A stretch of DNA of 64,000 nucleotides from Sthenelais limicola. Taxonomy: Eukaryota > Annelida > Polychaeta > Phyllodocida > Sigalionidae. The stretch is taken from assembly GCA_942159475.1 (NCBI GenBank), contig OW804099.1:15185999-15249998 (forward strand). Direction: 5' to 3'. Shown piece by piece: positions 24,281 to 31,315 of the stretch (its first letter is position 1; the number at the start of each line of letters is the position of its first letter). The translations under genes and the position numbers were made by a program. Under the pieces are notes generated by a model, which did no database searches, was not told where the DNA came from, and saw nothing but the letters and a program-made list of their open reading frames with translations.

Positions 24281-26641
24281 TAATAATTAATGAGAAAGAT
24301 AAAAGCCTCTCTTAAATCTTAGTAGTAATATAACTTCTACTAAGAGTCAAATAAGTCACTTTCCCTTTTGAATATTGATTCAATGTATGATGTGTATGGT
24401 ATGGTTTCTTTTTAATTGTTATCAGGTCATGTATATTATATATAAACCTTAGCAGAGCGGAGCGGATCCGAAGATCACTACATAGTCTTATTTTCTAGCT
24501 CCCTTGAAACTGAAAATGTAATCACCACGAAAATAATCAAAGCCTATCTCGAATAGAAGCCTAGCTCCATTACAAGCCAGCAAAAGGGACCTTGAAAGAA
24601 TTAAAACCCAGGGCTTATGAACGGGCTACTACGGTATAAGAGTATGTCAGGAATACATTGTGTGTGTAACACGATAAGATGATATATACCTGTTTGACTC
24701 TCGGAAGGGCCCACCTTCTAGAGAAATAAAAAAAGCACAATAAATTTCCATATTGCAATAAACTGACAAGACAAATTGAACCAGATTTCATTTATAGTTT
24801 GTAGCTTACAGGGCAATACGGGCTCAAATGAGTAAACATTTAGAATCATAAAATTGTGTCTCTTTCATTTTGTCTCATCGTTTCATTTTTTTTTTAGCTG
24901 GGCGAAGAAAAATACAAAAAAATGTTCTCAAAAGTTTCTCCGTCTCACACATACTATTGTTATTCGACGGATGCGTAATGTAATTGGGACGCATTTCGTC
25001 ATAATTATTAATGTAACGTAGATAATTTGTGTAAGTGTATTACTATATTAATGATCTTTAAACTTAAACTGATCAAAACATGCAAATGTGTATATTAAAT
25101 TATTAACCTAATGTTTGTACTTGACAGAATGAGACCTATCACAGACTGTGAATTTTTTGCCGAATAAAATTTATTGAAAAAAAAATCGTCACATATTATA
25201 TTCACTCAACAAATCACCATATGGGTCAGATTTTCAAAAAATGTACAATTGGCAGCTGTATACATTTAGTAAATTCTGCTAAATTAGGCTGCAATTTGGT
25301 CAGTACTAGGTAAATTCGAGTATATTCGGCATTGCATTGATTCTAGCAATCTGGTTAGCTTAAACTGTATTTTGAACTTTATTTTCATCTCAAATTTGGG
25401 TTATTTGAAAAGATTGGTGAAGGTGAATTGAACATTTTCTGAAAATCTGACCCATATAGGATCATCAATGCTATGTATGTCCTAGATTGACTGTTAAATC
25501 AAATGATTAACACAATCGTCACCTTTTCTCTACCAACCAGCCAGATATATGTGAACTGAATTGAAAAATATTTTATTTGTCTATGGGTATACATAATGTT
25601 ATATAATTATCATTTAGGCATATACTATCTACACATTAGAGTATATCAATAAGTACGAGTTCGAAAAATGGGTCTACTGACATTTTTTTTTATTTTTACA
25701 TTTTATAAGAATAAAAGATAGTAGCTGTAAATACCGTGGCACTCAAGACCTGCCCTTCCCAGACATGGCCATCGCACTTTGTCAAGGCGTCCGCTCGCTC
25801 TCCCTCAGAACTATACAACGGGAAAGTACAAGGCCAAAGCAATATGAATATGATCTGCCAATACATTTTTTTATATTATATTTGTTTATATTATATTATA
25901 TTTTTTTTATATTATGATCTGCCAATACATGGTACTACCACTGTTTAAAAAGAATAAGAAAAAATGCCCAAAAATATAAGTGTGTTTCTAGCCCCCCCCC
26001 CCCCCCCTTCCCCCGTACACCATTACCTTGGAAAGGTTACACCCACAAAATTAATTCAATATAATTATATTATTTATTTGCAACCTCTAATGCGACCACC
26101 CTTGGGACTCACTGATTTGTGGTCTCATAGCGAGGTGGTCTCATTAGAGGGGCTAATCTAATAAGAGGAAAGCAGTTCGGGACTGAGAGAAACTGGTCTT
26201 AATAGAGGAGTGGTCTCTATAGAGAGGTGGTCTGTATGCGAGGTTCAACTGTATATATATAATAGTGCACTGCTGCAGAGAAGAGAGAAGGAAAGAGGAG
26301 AGAGAGGGAGATCAGAGGGAGAAAAGAGAGGGAGCAAGAGAGGGAACATTGTTGAACATCGACCAATGGGGCCCATAGATATAAGCATACTACGATGCAA
26401 AACACTGCGTAAATAGGTGCCACCCCCTGCTAAGTACTACTTACTGGGATTGAACCGTAAAAATACCTATTTTTTGCGTGAAGGTAACTGTAAGTTTACA
26501 CATTCTTGGCCATTGTTCACTTGTGGGATGAATTTGGGGGATATGTATTACTTACCCAAACAGGGCAGAAGCTCGGAGTCTTTTCCTAAATTTCAACTTT
26601 TTGGGCATTACATCAATTGATGCAAGCCTTCTCTTTAATTC
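1201..26641 (-). CDS. TRMT2A: TRMT2A-like tRNA (uracil-5)-methyltransferase gene (18 exons seen, 5' incomplete)
   Basis: Spliced minus-strand gene: exons 26556-26641, 25735-25810, 24690-24717, 22988-23036, 22517-22571, 21926-22020, 21106-21154, 18968-19038, 17781-17930, 15804-15907, 14227-14269, 13929-13977, 13474-13592, 13035-13110, 7292-7408, 4978-5033, 2152-2308, 1201-1392. All have AG acceptors and GT donors. Codon phase is continuous at every junction except 21106/19038 and 4978/2308, where an exon is missing. The family makes m5U54 in the tRNA T-loop using SAM. Exon order follows vertebrate TRMT2A: RRM-like segment, linker, then a Rossmann methyltransferase domain with motif LLDICGSGTLG and the NVVGVE/INAQVNG block. 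Oddities: the DPPRAGL motif reads HQQKQGL, the cysteine-bearing exon is not visible, the catalytic Glu region has Asp, and RNP1 is not seen. It may be a decaying copy, a pseudoenzyme, or a gene with assembly errors in the arrays. Family assignment is firm; activity is doubtful. Confidence 0.85.
1463..1711 (+). repeat. Dispersed repeat, partner of an inverted copy at 2464
   Basis: Contains two tandem copies of attggttgctttatgccctt ... atcaagggcgggagagctgag, separated by a gagt microsatellite, then a purine run. The inverted copy at 2464-2628 makes a large palindrome around the exon at 2152-2308. Confidence 0.75.
2152..2308 (-). CDS. TRMT2A: TRMT2A-like exon (C-terminal catalytic-acid region)
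   Basis: 157 nt between attttgcag and gtaatc. Encodes LTREESEMYKGKCL, then VRSVVVDKAPYMDPCDFVML and FDRRDP. Aligns with FRPVKAVAVDLFPQTPHCEMLILFERVE. The Glu of PHCE, the proposed general base, aligns with Asp (PCDF). The first base needs a two-base carry-over, so the exon before it (YVSCNP, catalytic Cys) is missing. Confidence 0.7.
2464..2628 (-). repeat. Inverted copy of the 1463-1711 repeat
   Basis: Reverse complement of 1463-1711: ctcccgcccttgatataacc and gataagggcataaagcaacc match the other copy with a few changes. Single-unit version. Confidence 0.75.
2704..2938 (-). mobile_element. MITE family M1 (divergent copy)
   Basis: TIR-like ends gggtcaagttgccagaaaatg and tttttgaaaatctgaccc. 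Interior matches the M1 copies in reverse orientation, closest to 27534-27766. Confidence 0.7.
3120..3145 (+). repeat. End fragment of the cccgttcataagccc TIR element
   Basis: Matches the terminus of the element at 23842-24636 (gtagtggcccgttcataagcc). No matching second end nearby. Confidence 0.5.
3283..4121. repeat. 840-bp (GA/GGA)n purine array
   Basis: Almost pure G+A on the + strand, with short interruptions (acgatgacggccaacagg at 3461; ggtacctgttaaa twice). Lies in the intron interval where the catalytic-cysteine exon should be. Long reading frames here (Glu/Arg or Ser/Leu runs) are low-complexity artefacts. Confidence 0.95.
4626..4669. repeat. (GGA)n microsatellite
   Basis: About 15 perfect gga/gag triplets, intronic. 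Confidence 0.95.
4978..5033 (-). CDS. TRMT2A: Probable TRMT2A-like exon (after GLH)
   Basis: 56 nt between ttctgaccag and gtaatt. With the carried C it begins with His, restoring the conserved GLH, then reads VRVSSWEGVQLTPMSDAK. Beyond GLH it does not resemble the family. Splice sites and phase support it; homology does not. Confidence 0.4.
5034..6842. other. Intron of the TRMT2A-like gene, no gene
   Basis: 1.8 kb between exon 4978-5033 and the 43-bp array. At about 6420-6530 it carries cctacgtgtttcggcttagc and cttcgtcaggggag, reminiscent of termini of a dispersed retroelement family, but I cannot define its bounds. Nothing else seen. Confidence 0.5.
6843..7275. repeat. 43-bp minisatellite, about 10 copies
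   Basis: Unit: taggatctttgtacaataaa + gagtttgtgccttaagtaa, with small variations. Ends 16 bases from the splice donor of exon 7292-7408. Each unit carries an aataaa hexamer on the + strand, antisense to the gene. Confidence 0.95.
7292..7408 (-). CDS. TRMT2A: TRMT2A-like exon with altered DPPR motif
   Basis: 117 nt between tttttcag and gtaagt. Encodes LLNVEFVCQETRDFLQDR, then a stretch ending PIVAVVHQQKQGL. Matches LSNVEFHCGRAEDLVPTLVS..HLVAILDPPRAGL. The family's DPPRAGL signature is read as HQQKQGL, although the frame and GL are kept. It sits on a 140-bp island between the 43-bp and 25-bp arrays. A compensated small indel or a sequencing error around the motif is possible. Confidence 0.8.
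7431..12524. repeat. 5.1-kb satellite-like array of a 25-bp unit (about 203 copies)
   Basis: Unit tatattatactagacatag + agga(a). Three main variants differ in the variable 5 bases (gtggaaat, gagggaat, gaggatag). No length change was seen: rare variants 2,900 bp apart are exactly 116 units apart. Starts 22 bases from the acceptor-side end of exon 7292-7408. No stable coding frame. Confidence 0.97.
12690..12999 (+). mobile_element. MITE family M1 copy, interrupted
   Basis: Matches 25219-25457 (gtaaattcgagtatattcgg, tttgaactttattttcat, tgaaaatctgacccatat) with extra sequence near 12890-12960. The left TIR is lost next to the array. Confidence 0.65.
13035..13110 (-). CDS. TRMT2A: TRMT2A-like exon (SAM motif II)
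   Basis: 76 nt between tcttgcag and gtaggt. Encodes AVRNVVGVEMSDQAV and then HDSQINAQVN. Matches VKRVIGVELCPEAVEDARVNAQDN. The acidic GVE residue contacts the SAM ribose in related enzymes. Confidence 0.9.
13474..13592 (-). CDS. TRMT2A: TRMT2A-like exon (SAM motif I)
   Basis: 119 nt between caaccaacag and gtgagt. Encodes NTPVAEILYSTVAEWCDVTR and then ETMLLDICGSGTLGITMAR. The LLDICGSGTLG loop is methyltransferase motif I (family DVCCGTGTIG), which binds SAM. This exon makes the family assignment secure. Confidence 0.92.
13929..13977 (-). CDS. TRMT2A: TRMT2A-like exon (DLLG motif)
   Basis: 49 nt between tcatgcag and gtaggc. Encodes DLLGMEFKITPTSHFR, matching EDLLGLTFRISPHAFFQ. The last codon is split. 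Usual family reading at the join is FFQVNT; here it is HFRVNT. Confidence 0.85.
14227..14269 (-). CDS. TRMT2A: TRMT2A-like exon
   Basis: 43 nt between tctgaccag and gtaaat. Encodes LYDDTEDVLLFGKE, the segment leading to HEDLLGL. In phase with both neighbours. Confidence 0.75.
14662..15292 (+). mobile_element. Candidate solo LTR (631 bp)
   Basis: Begins TG and ends CA, flanked by TAAA on both sides (14658-14661 and 15293-15296). Contains a TATA-like gatatataaaccc near 15076 and aataaa near 15100, in the order expected for U3-R. The 4-bp TAAA flank is low complexity and the termini have only TG/CA symmetry. Intronic. Confidence 0.4.
15804..15907 (-). CDS. TRMT2A: TRMT2A-like exon (GITSLYF)
   Basis: 104 nt between atttcag and gttggt. 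Encodes DKILKEQEKVKEFFQTG, then SKCGITSLYFTLCTR. Matches the ASGVTCLYFVEEGQR strand of TRMT2A. Two bases carry over and complete an Arg codon. Confidence 0.8.
16312..16416. repeat. Imperfect hairpin
   Basis: ggtggtgaaaatggacg and cgtccattttgaccacc face each other, extended by ctatgcacac / gtgcacatag and aaacgtt / aacgttt. May be a small foldback element inside the TRMT2A-like intron. Confidence 0.7.
16430..17745 (+). mobile_element. Dispersed repeat with G/A-rich core, split by a LINE
   Basis: The left part (16480-16630; atctccccactctatttata, tactacgtcacttcc) matches 58680-58890 in reverse. The core is a long G/A-rich stretch (16640-16707, continued 17467-17745) interrupted by the LINE fragment. 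The other copy has the same core as C/T (57980-58600). Confidence 0.65.
16708..17466 (-). mobile_element. LINE fragment: 3' end of a non-LTR reverse transcriptase
   Basis: Open for 156 codons on the minus strand (stop at 16996), encoding the C-terminal region after the RT fingers/palm: a QNSCLRTIYG block, basic RLKRFISLFRSEFKF, then a VLWNALPPNLRN motif, typical of jockey/CR1-like ORF2 tails. A 3' UTR follows, with aataaag and an A-rich end at about 16708. 5' truncated; no endonuclease or FADD motif present. The clade cannot be fixed from this much. Confidence 0.75.
17781..17930 (-). CDS. TRMT2A: TRMT2A-like exon (source of the 79-bp array)
   Basis: 150 nt, phase 0 on both sides. Acceptor cccctacag, donor gtaaac. 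Encodes VVQQYIEERSIYPRYVATGK, then NWRQATARTNQQGEVMVVL and a final QDLAQ. Matches GHWKQLTVRTSR..MAIAYFHPQKLS in TRMT2A. Its first 51 exonic bases and acceptor are repeated eight more times upstream in the intron (17959-18590). Confidence 0.85.
17880..18590. repeat. TRMT2A: 79-bp tandem array that copies an exon's 5' splice-acceptor edge
   Basis: Nine copies, exact 79-bp spacing (ggccac at 17880, 17959, 18038, 18117, 18196, 18275, 18354, 18433, 18512). The first overlaps the true exon. Each unit contains the acceptor (cctacag on the minus strand) and about 50 bases of exon-like sequence, with one site changed (tacaatt/tacattt). Since 79 is not a multiple of 3, inclusion of an extra unit would shift the frame. 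Confidence 0.95.
18968..19038 (-). CDS. TRMT2A: TRMT2A-like exon (VGY segment)
   Basis: 71 nt between gttatag and gttggta. Encodes RGRVGYEADVLITLSTAM and KNVTE. Corresponds to the KGGTCAVAAPFDTVHIPEATK region. Starts with two bases of a split codon, inconsistent with the preceding recognised exon; runs in phase into 17781-17930. Confidence 0.65.
19039..19867. other. Intron; no exon found where one is expected
   Basis: Codon phase predicts an exon between 19039 and 21105. I searched the minus strand here for acceptor-donor pairs enclosing the EYRNKCEF/VGCRLG-type segment and saw none. The rest of the interval is the 18-bp array. Confidence 0.45.
19868..21095. repeat. 18-bp minisatellite, about 67 copies
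   Basis: Unit gcagctttaactgagagt; variants gatc, ggtg, ggca and occasional 16-17-bp units. Ends about 10 bases from the splice donor of exon 21106-21154. Multiples of 18 give long repetitive frames (LSVKAA), which are not genes. Confidence 0.95.
21106..21154 (-). CDS. TRMT2A: TRMT2A-like exon (between two minisatellites)
   Basis: 49 nt between gattaattccag and gtatgt. Encodes KENSGLCCRMDPIKAS, matching HNKACCPLEGVRPS of the family. The 33-bp array begins at its acceptor and the 18-bp array ends about 10 bases inside its donor side. It ends in phase 0, but the next recognised exon needs one carried base, so an exon for the EYRNKCEF..VGCRLG segment is missing. Confidence 0.65.
21155..21715. 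repeat. 33-bp minisatellite starting at a splice acceptor
   Basis: Unit ggaattaatcatataaacat + atcagctggtgta, about 16 copies. The first unit is the intron end itself (ggaattaatcatataaag), so the array grew from the acceptor of exon 21106-21154. A 164-codon frame of INHINISAGVG repeats is an artefact. Confidence 0.95.
21926..22020 (-). CDS. TRMT2A: TRMT2A-like exon (linker helix)
   Basis: 95 nt between ccttcag and gtaaat. Encodes TKEERLRNLLLGLGSHIE and onward to DFLLKQ. Matches the helix before the OB-like region in TRMT2A (QVLQKLAKEI..LLEQR). Two bases carry into the next exon. Confidence 0.75.
22517..22571 (-). CDS. TRMT2A: TRMT2A-like exon (PY-EQL motif)
   Basis: 55 nt between tattcag and gtgagt. 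Encodes NLHSRTVLRKQPYEEQLA. The block corresponds to VTPLWTVPYAEQLERK in human TRMT2A, a conserved linker motif. Ends in phase 0. Confidence 0.75.
22678..22975 (+). repeat. Dispersed repeat rich in tgggcaagta
   Basis: Shares with 27166-27377 the blocks atctcta(c/t)gg(c/t)gc, tttcaaacccctgttgtgac, gtgaaaaatgatgttggg and ggttttttcgagccctga. This copy has extra gttgggcaagtaaatcttgat units. Confidence 0.8.
22988..23036 (-). CDS. TRMT2A: TRMT2A-like exon (linker)
   Basis: 49 nt between ttgcag and gtataag. In phase it reads GDTGPNKKSKMEDMY and then an Arg codon split across the next junction. Polar, lysine-rich linker. Lies just right of a dispersed repeat at 22678-22975. Confidence 0.6.
23340..23645 (+). 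mobile_element. Retroelement 3' end with (ttcta)n tail
   Basis: Ends gatgaataaaagatttttct followed by six attct/ttcta units, as in LINE/SINE 3' ends with microsatellite tails. The 5' limit is unclear and no ORF is present. Confidence 0.5.
23842..24636. mobile_element. TIR element (about 795 bp) with a nested retroelement
   Basis: Ends taccggagtggcccgttcat and ttatgaacgggctactacggt(a) are inverted copies. agcctatctcgaata is repeated just inside each end (23885; 24540). At 23925 a minus-strand retroelement end begins (agaatagatagaatagaaca; cttttatttgtcc), presumably inserted into the element. Confidence 0.65.
24690..24717 (-). CDS. TRMT2A: TRMT2A-like micro-exon
   Basis: 28 nt between tttctctag and gtatat. 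Reads KVGPSESQT plus one base. Linker between the RRM and the methyltransferase domain. Supported mainly by splice sites and phase continuity with both neighbours. Confidence 0.55.
25219..25457. mobile_element. MITE family M1, intact copy
   Basis: 239 bp with perfect 17-bp TIRs atatgggtcagattttc and gaaaatctgacccatat. No coding capacity. Reference copy for this window; lies in a TRMT2A-like intron. Confidence 0.85.
25735..25810 (-). CDS. TRMT2A: TRMT2A-like exon (RRM second helix)
   Basis: 76 nt, 1 base completes the previous Gly codon, ends in phase 0. Donor gtattt, acceptor gttgtatag. Encodes SEGERADALTKCDGHVWEG, matching the ERDKALRVLHGALWKGRPL segment of TRMT2A. The RNP1 strand (AFVTF-type) that should precede it is absent, so an in-phase exon may be missed between 25811 and 26555. 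Confidence 0.7.
26080..26252 (+). mobile_element. pogo/Tigger-like MITE fragment
   Basis: Contains cgaccaccc, gcgaggtggtctcattagag and the end ggttcaactgta, the signature of pogo-type TIRs. Related to 50242-50371. The left terminus is not clear. Confidence 0.5.
26556..26641 (-). CDS. TRMT2A: TRMT2A-like exon (RRM helix region)
   Basis: 86 nt, phase 0 in, 2 bases over. Acceptor atatttcag, donor gtaagt. Encodes ELKRRLASIDVMPKKLKF followed by a basic stretch ending in SALFG. This fits the first helix and following strand of the N-terminal RRM of TRMT2A (human DVRRFLGRFGLQPHKTKLFG). It is the most 5' exon I could find; the start codon and first RRM strand lie further right, unseen. Confidence 0.65.
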
Positions 26642-26850
26642 CTGAAATATACACAGAAACCCATTAAAACAAGTACCTGTATAAACAAAGGAATAAGATC
26701 AAAGTAAATAAATATATATCCTTTTTAAAGGTTTTTATACATAATTTGAAAGACATATGGAAAATTGATCTACACATTTTGGTAATGAGGAGAATGAAGG
26801 AAATCAGTCAACTGAAGGACAACTTGCATCCCTGTAAATTACATGCCGTA

Positions 26851-27092
26851 TATGGGTCAGATTTTGAGAAAATGTACAATTGCCAGCTGTACACATTTAG
26901 TAAATTCTGCTAAATTAGGCTGGAAGTTGCTCAATACTAGGTAAATCTGAGTATATTCAGCAGTGCATTGATTCTAGCAATCTGTTTGGTTAGGTTGAAC
27001 TATATCTTGAACTTTATTCTTGTCTGAAATTTGGGTTATTTGAGAGGATTGGTGAAGGTGAATTGTACATTTTCTGACAATCTGACCCATAC
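26851..27092. mobile_element. MITE family M1 copy
   Basis: tatgggtcagatttt...aatctgacccata ends. The interior follows 25219-25457 with scattered substitutions. Confidence 0.8.
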
Positions 27093-27165
27093 ACATGGTA
27101 GGCCTTTGGTAACCCAGTGGCACTGGGTGAGAGCTGACATGAAGGCGCTCATGTGATTAGAATCC

Positions 27166-27377
27166 AGGGCTAAAAAACTTGCCCGGGTCAACTAAAAAAT
27201 GTCTCTGGGCAAGTAAAATTTAATTTTAGTTACCCAATTGGGCAAGCGAAAATCTCTATGGTGCTGATTTCAAACCCCTGTTGTGATGTCTACTTACAAG
27301 TGAAAAATGATGTTGGGAAAGTAAATCTTGGCTGCCAATGGGCAAGTGTAGTAAGTAGGTTTTTTCGAGCCCTGAAG
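27166..27377 (+). repeat. Second copy of the tgggcaagta repeat
   Basis: See 22678-22975. The copies share ends gcccgg/gccctgg...cgagccctga, so both may be whole elements of about 210-300 bp. Confidence 0.75.
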
Positions 27378-27533
27378 TCCAATGTGTTCACCATTACAAC
27401 ATCCCAACCGCCCACTATTGTGTCCTGGGTCCACTATGTATTTACCATTACAGCCCCCCGCCCCCCCCCCCCCACCCCCCCACGACAACCCCCTATGTGT
27501 GCCCTGGGCTGAAGAGGAATCACAATTACTCCT

Positions 27534-27766
27534 AGGTCAAGTCTCCAGAAAATGTACAATTGACCTTGACCAATCCTCTCAAATAACCCAAATTTAAGAA
27601 GAAATTTTGGTTCAAAATACAGTTTAACATAACCAGACATTTATTGAATGAATACAATACAGAATACACTCAGATAAACCTAGTATTTATTAGTTTTCAC
27701 TCGAATTTAGCAGAATTTGATAGATGTGTAGAACTGTAGATTGTGCATTTTCTGAAAATCTGACCC
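27534..27766 (-). mobile_element. MITE family M1 (divergent copy)
   Basis: aggtcaagtctccagaaaatg and ttctgaaaatctgaccc ends. Same subtype as 2704-2938. Confidence 0.7.
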
Positions 27767-30100
27767 TCCTACTGTATACTGGCCTCTGGATAAAATAGAA
27801 ATGGTCCGAATTGAGAATTCACCATTGACCCACCGATGCCAGAATGAAGGCTCACGGTCAATTTGGACTGGAACTGGGGCAAGAAACATTTGTTTACATT
27901 TTGTGTCATAGGGAAGTGTATGGACATAGGGAGGATTCCACATTAAATGTCATTTTAGCAATAGTAAAACATCTAATATAACCACCAAATTCGAGGATAT
28001 AAAAAGACAAGCTCTTGTTGGATACCATGTCAGCTCCAAGAAATTCAATAAATTGGGTTCATTTAAATGGCTAAAATCAAGTCCACCTTACAGACTGACA
28101 TGTAGATGAACCAAGGGACCTATGCCCAGCTTGCCAGGTGCACTGATGTGCACCCGGCCCCGCACATAGACCTGGCCTTAGCTGTGGTCAGAGCCCCGCC
28201 CACACTCAGATAGGCCTCGGTGCCTGTCTTAAATTAGTGTCAGCTGCACCTATTTTAAGCCAAATGACCAATTGGAAAGAGCCCTATCCAGGTCTTCCTG
28301 CCAATACCGTATTACAGGGTAGAGTCTAGACTAGGAGAGGAGCACATAACATTAAAAAGAAATAAAATAGAAAGGTAAAATGCTTAGTTATACCGGTGAA
28401 TTCTCCTGTAAATATATAATATATTTAAAAGTAAATAATAGTAGATCAAAAGATAAAGTAAAATAGTAGTGCCGTATCTTGTAGAGTACAGTATCTTAAA
28501 AACCATAAACTAACGATAGCTTCAAAAGTTAAACAACAATTTTGGGGGCCCCAAAGTGTTGTTTGACATCAAATATTCCAATTATTTTCTGAGTTATTTT
28601 CTAAATATTTTCGTAACTTCTTGGTGGTGAAATTGTAAGCCTCAGTAGGTAAGTAGGTATCTATTCAAATAACAGCAGGGATGCTAGTTGGGTTGTAGGA
28701 GAAAGTCTGAACTATGAACTATAAGATCCCCGAACAAATCGCGGGTCTCAAAATCGCTATAAGTGCTTGAAACCAGGACAGAGTGAGCAGCCAATCAGAA
28801 CACTTCTGGCGCCGATTTTTGACCAATGAGCTGCCAGTAAATATTATGCCCGGTTTTCTGACTTTCCGCCGCCTGAAAAGCACCTGAGAAAACTCTGAGA
28901 GTGGGAAGTGTGTACATCTGACTGGGATCTGACACTGGGGGAGGAGGGGAGGAATAAGGAGGACGGGAAAACGGTGGAGGAGGGGAGGAATAGGAAGGAC
29001 TGCAAGACCAAACTAAAGATTTAGTTGATAAATGATAGTGAAAGTATTGATTTTCTTGGAAATTGATGAAATCGGAAATCAGCTGAAAGTCTGACATTTA
29101 GCATCCCTGTAACAGCAAATAATGTAAGAAATAAGGAAATTTAACCTGGTGAAGGAGTATAGTTTGCAAAGATTTTGGTTGACAAATGTAATAAATCCAC
29201 ATCAACAACAGAAGGATCACTTTCTTATTCTGGCTTGGATGGAAATTACCAACAAGTTTTGTAAAAGTAAAAAAAAACTTACATTCCGATTTGCCCCTAA
29301 GAACGGGGGCAAGTTGGATATATCCATTACAAACACTTTTCCAGCCTTAGTCCAAGTCATCCTAAAGGTTCACTGGAACGTAATCTGCCAATCTGTAATG
29401 GATGTTTTGTTGATAAGAAACTGCAAACACATAGAAATGGATTTGAGAAGACTACAAATACGGGCATCCCAGGATACAGAGTTACAGCTGTACACATTTT
29501 AGTAAATTCTGTTAAATTAGGCTGCAATTTAATAGGTCAATACTTATTAATTAATCTTAGTGAGTCATTTACTTGTGGAAAAATTGAGTAGAAATTTCAA
29601 GGCCATTTAATATATTCCAAGATTTCAAGTACCGTATTTGCATGAAATGATTTGCATGAAATGATTTCCCAGGCCCTTCGAGTTCGACCAAAATGCGAGT
29701 TTTCCAGGCCTTGAATTAATTTAGCCAAATTTAAGGCTTACCCATGGAGACGACATTTTCAGACGAGTTCACCCCTTATTATAGGCCTACATAACATTAT
29801 GATAGCAAATGGCTTTATTTGATGTCACATACCTAGGCATGAAGGCCTGTAATTCATTTGATATTTTGTTATTCAAACGACGCCAATTTGGCCTATTTAA
29901 ATCATTTTCTCCTCAAATAATCGACTGCCATGCCGTTGTTATATTCATGAATAAAATAGCTTAAAATATCATTATTGATATCTTAAAATAGAGGGACATC
30001 AGTTATGGTAGGTCTTCCAACAGTTTCTCCTTTTTAATATTGCTTGTAAGCTGGTTTTGTAATAAATACAAATAATTGTTATGTATGATCGATAGCAATA
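27767..30100. other. Gene-free or unresolved region
   Basis: No recognisable exon. 28795-29100 has proline-rich open frames on the minus strand; 29149-29502 is open on the + strand but has no ATG start. An M1 fragment lies near 29487-29540. The first exons of the TRMT2A-like gene could lie here, but I could not find them. Confidence 0.4.
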
Positions 30101-30104
30101 CCGC

Positions 30105-30275
30105 ACGAATTGTAAAGGGACAAGTCCCTAAGCGGATGAGGAAGAAAGAAAATATAGAGAAAATACCAAAAAGATACAAAATATAAAGGTAACGAATATT
30201 GAACCTTAGAAGTGTAAGAGCCCAGAAGGCAGGACACTCTGAATAAAACCTTTTAAAAACAAAAAAACAAAAAAA
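30105..30275 (+). mobile_element. Retroelement 3' tail
   Basis: gaataaaaccttttaaaaac followed by A-rich aaaaaacaaaaaaaa. gtccctaagcggatg also occurs in the LINE 3' UTR repeats near 62840 and 63165, so this is probably another member of that LINE family. Confidence 0.5.
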
Positions 30276-30730
30276 ATATTGCCTAGCATGGCTTCATTAC
30301 CTGTGATATTTAGAGGCACTGACAGTGACATAGATTATAAGATCAATAAAATATGTGTTGTCTCCAGGATGATGTTATGTTAAAGCCTATAATAAAGGAA
30401 GTCATCTCTTAGTCATTATGACTAGTTTATTCTAGAAGCTCTGAGCTGTTTAGTTGGTTACAAATCTATGGACATGATATACATATGTGCTGTCACCTGT
30501 AGGTACAGTTGGTAACTAATATCATGACAAGGACCACCAATTTAACTTTTAAGGTTAGGTTTAGGGATAGTTTTGGTATTGTTAAAGGTATGGGCGCTTC
30601 GATCAAGGCCGTGGGCGCTTCGATCCAAGGCCGGGGCGCTAGCGTCCAGGCCTAGGCGCTAGGATCTTGGGGGGCGGGATTTTTTTCCCAGCATGACTAC
30701 ACATGAGACCTTGAGACATATTTGGGCAAC

Positions 30731-31220
30731 TAAAGGCTGGGTTCCACTGGCCGGCTTCTCTTCCCGCTACTCTTCCCGTTTCTTTGTTCCCGCTTCTAAA
30801 GAAGCGGGAGCAAGCAGCTGAAAGTATACCGGAATGGGTGCTATTGCCCCGCTACTTCCACCGCTACTTCTAACGCTACTCAAAAATCTAAGCAGACGAC
30901 ATTTTATTTTCACATAGAAATGGACGCATCAAGTAGCGTGAGAAGTAGCGTAGATTGGTGCCATTGCCCCGCTTCTGCCCCGGCTACTTCCCGCTACCTC
31001 CCGCTACAAAGTAGCGGCGCTTCAAATCAAACATGTTTGATTGAAACGGGAGCACTCTATGCTTCGAAAACACTCCAAAAGAAGCGGGAAGTAACATGGC
31101 TTTGTAGCGGGAGCCAGTAGCACCCATCCCCGTTACTCTCCCGCTTCTGCTCCCGCTTCTTTCATCAAGAAGCGGGAGCAGTAGCGGGAGAAGTAGCCGG
31201 CCAGTGGAACCCACCCTTAA
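30731..31220. mobile_element. 490-bp TIR element built from agcgggag motifs
   Basis: Ends gggttccactggccggct and agccggccagtggaaccc are perfect inverted repeats (18 bp), extended imperfectly. The interior holds many copies of gaagcgggag / ctcccgcttc in both orientations, giving nested hairpins. TTAA-like target at the right end. No transposase. Confidence 0.8.
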
Positions 31221-31315
31221 GACCACATTAAAAAAGGCCTACACCTGGGCTATGTATTCTGTTTTCATTTTACACTTGAATACACACACTTGAATACACA
31301 CACATATATATATAT

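Noticed and set aside
29149..29502. 117-codon plus-strand frame
   Set aside because: Begins with GTG, no recognisable domain, and an M1 fragment overlaps its end; could be a degenerate transposon.
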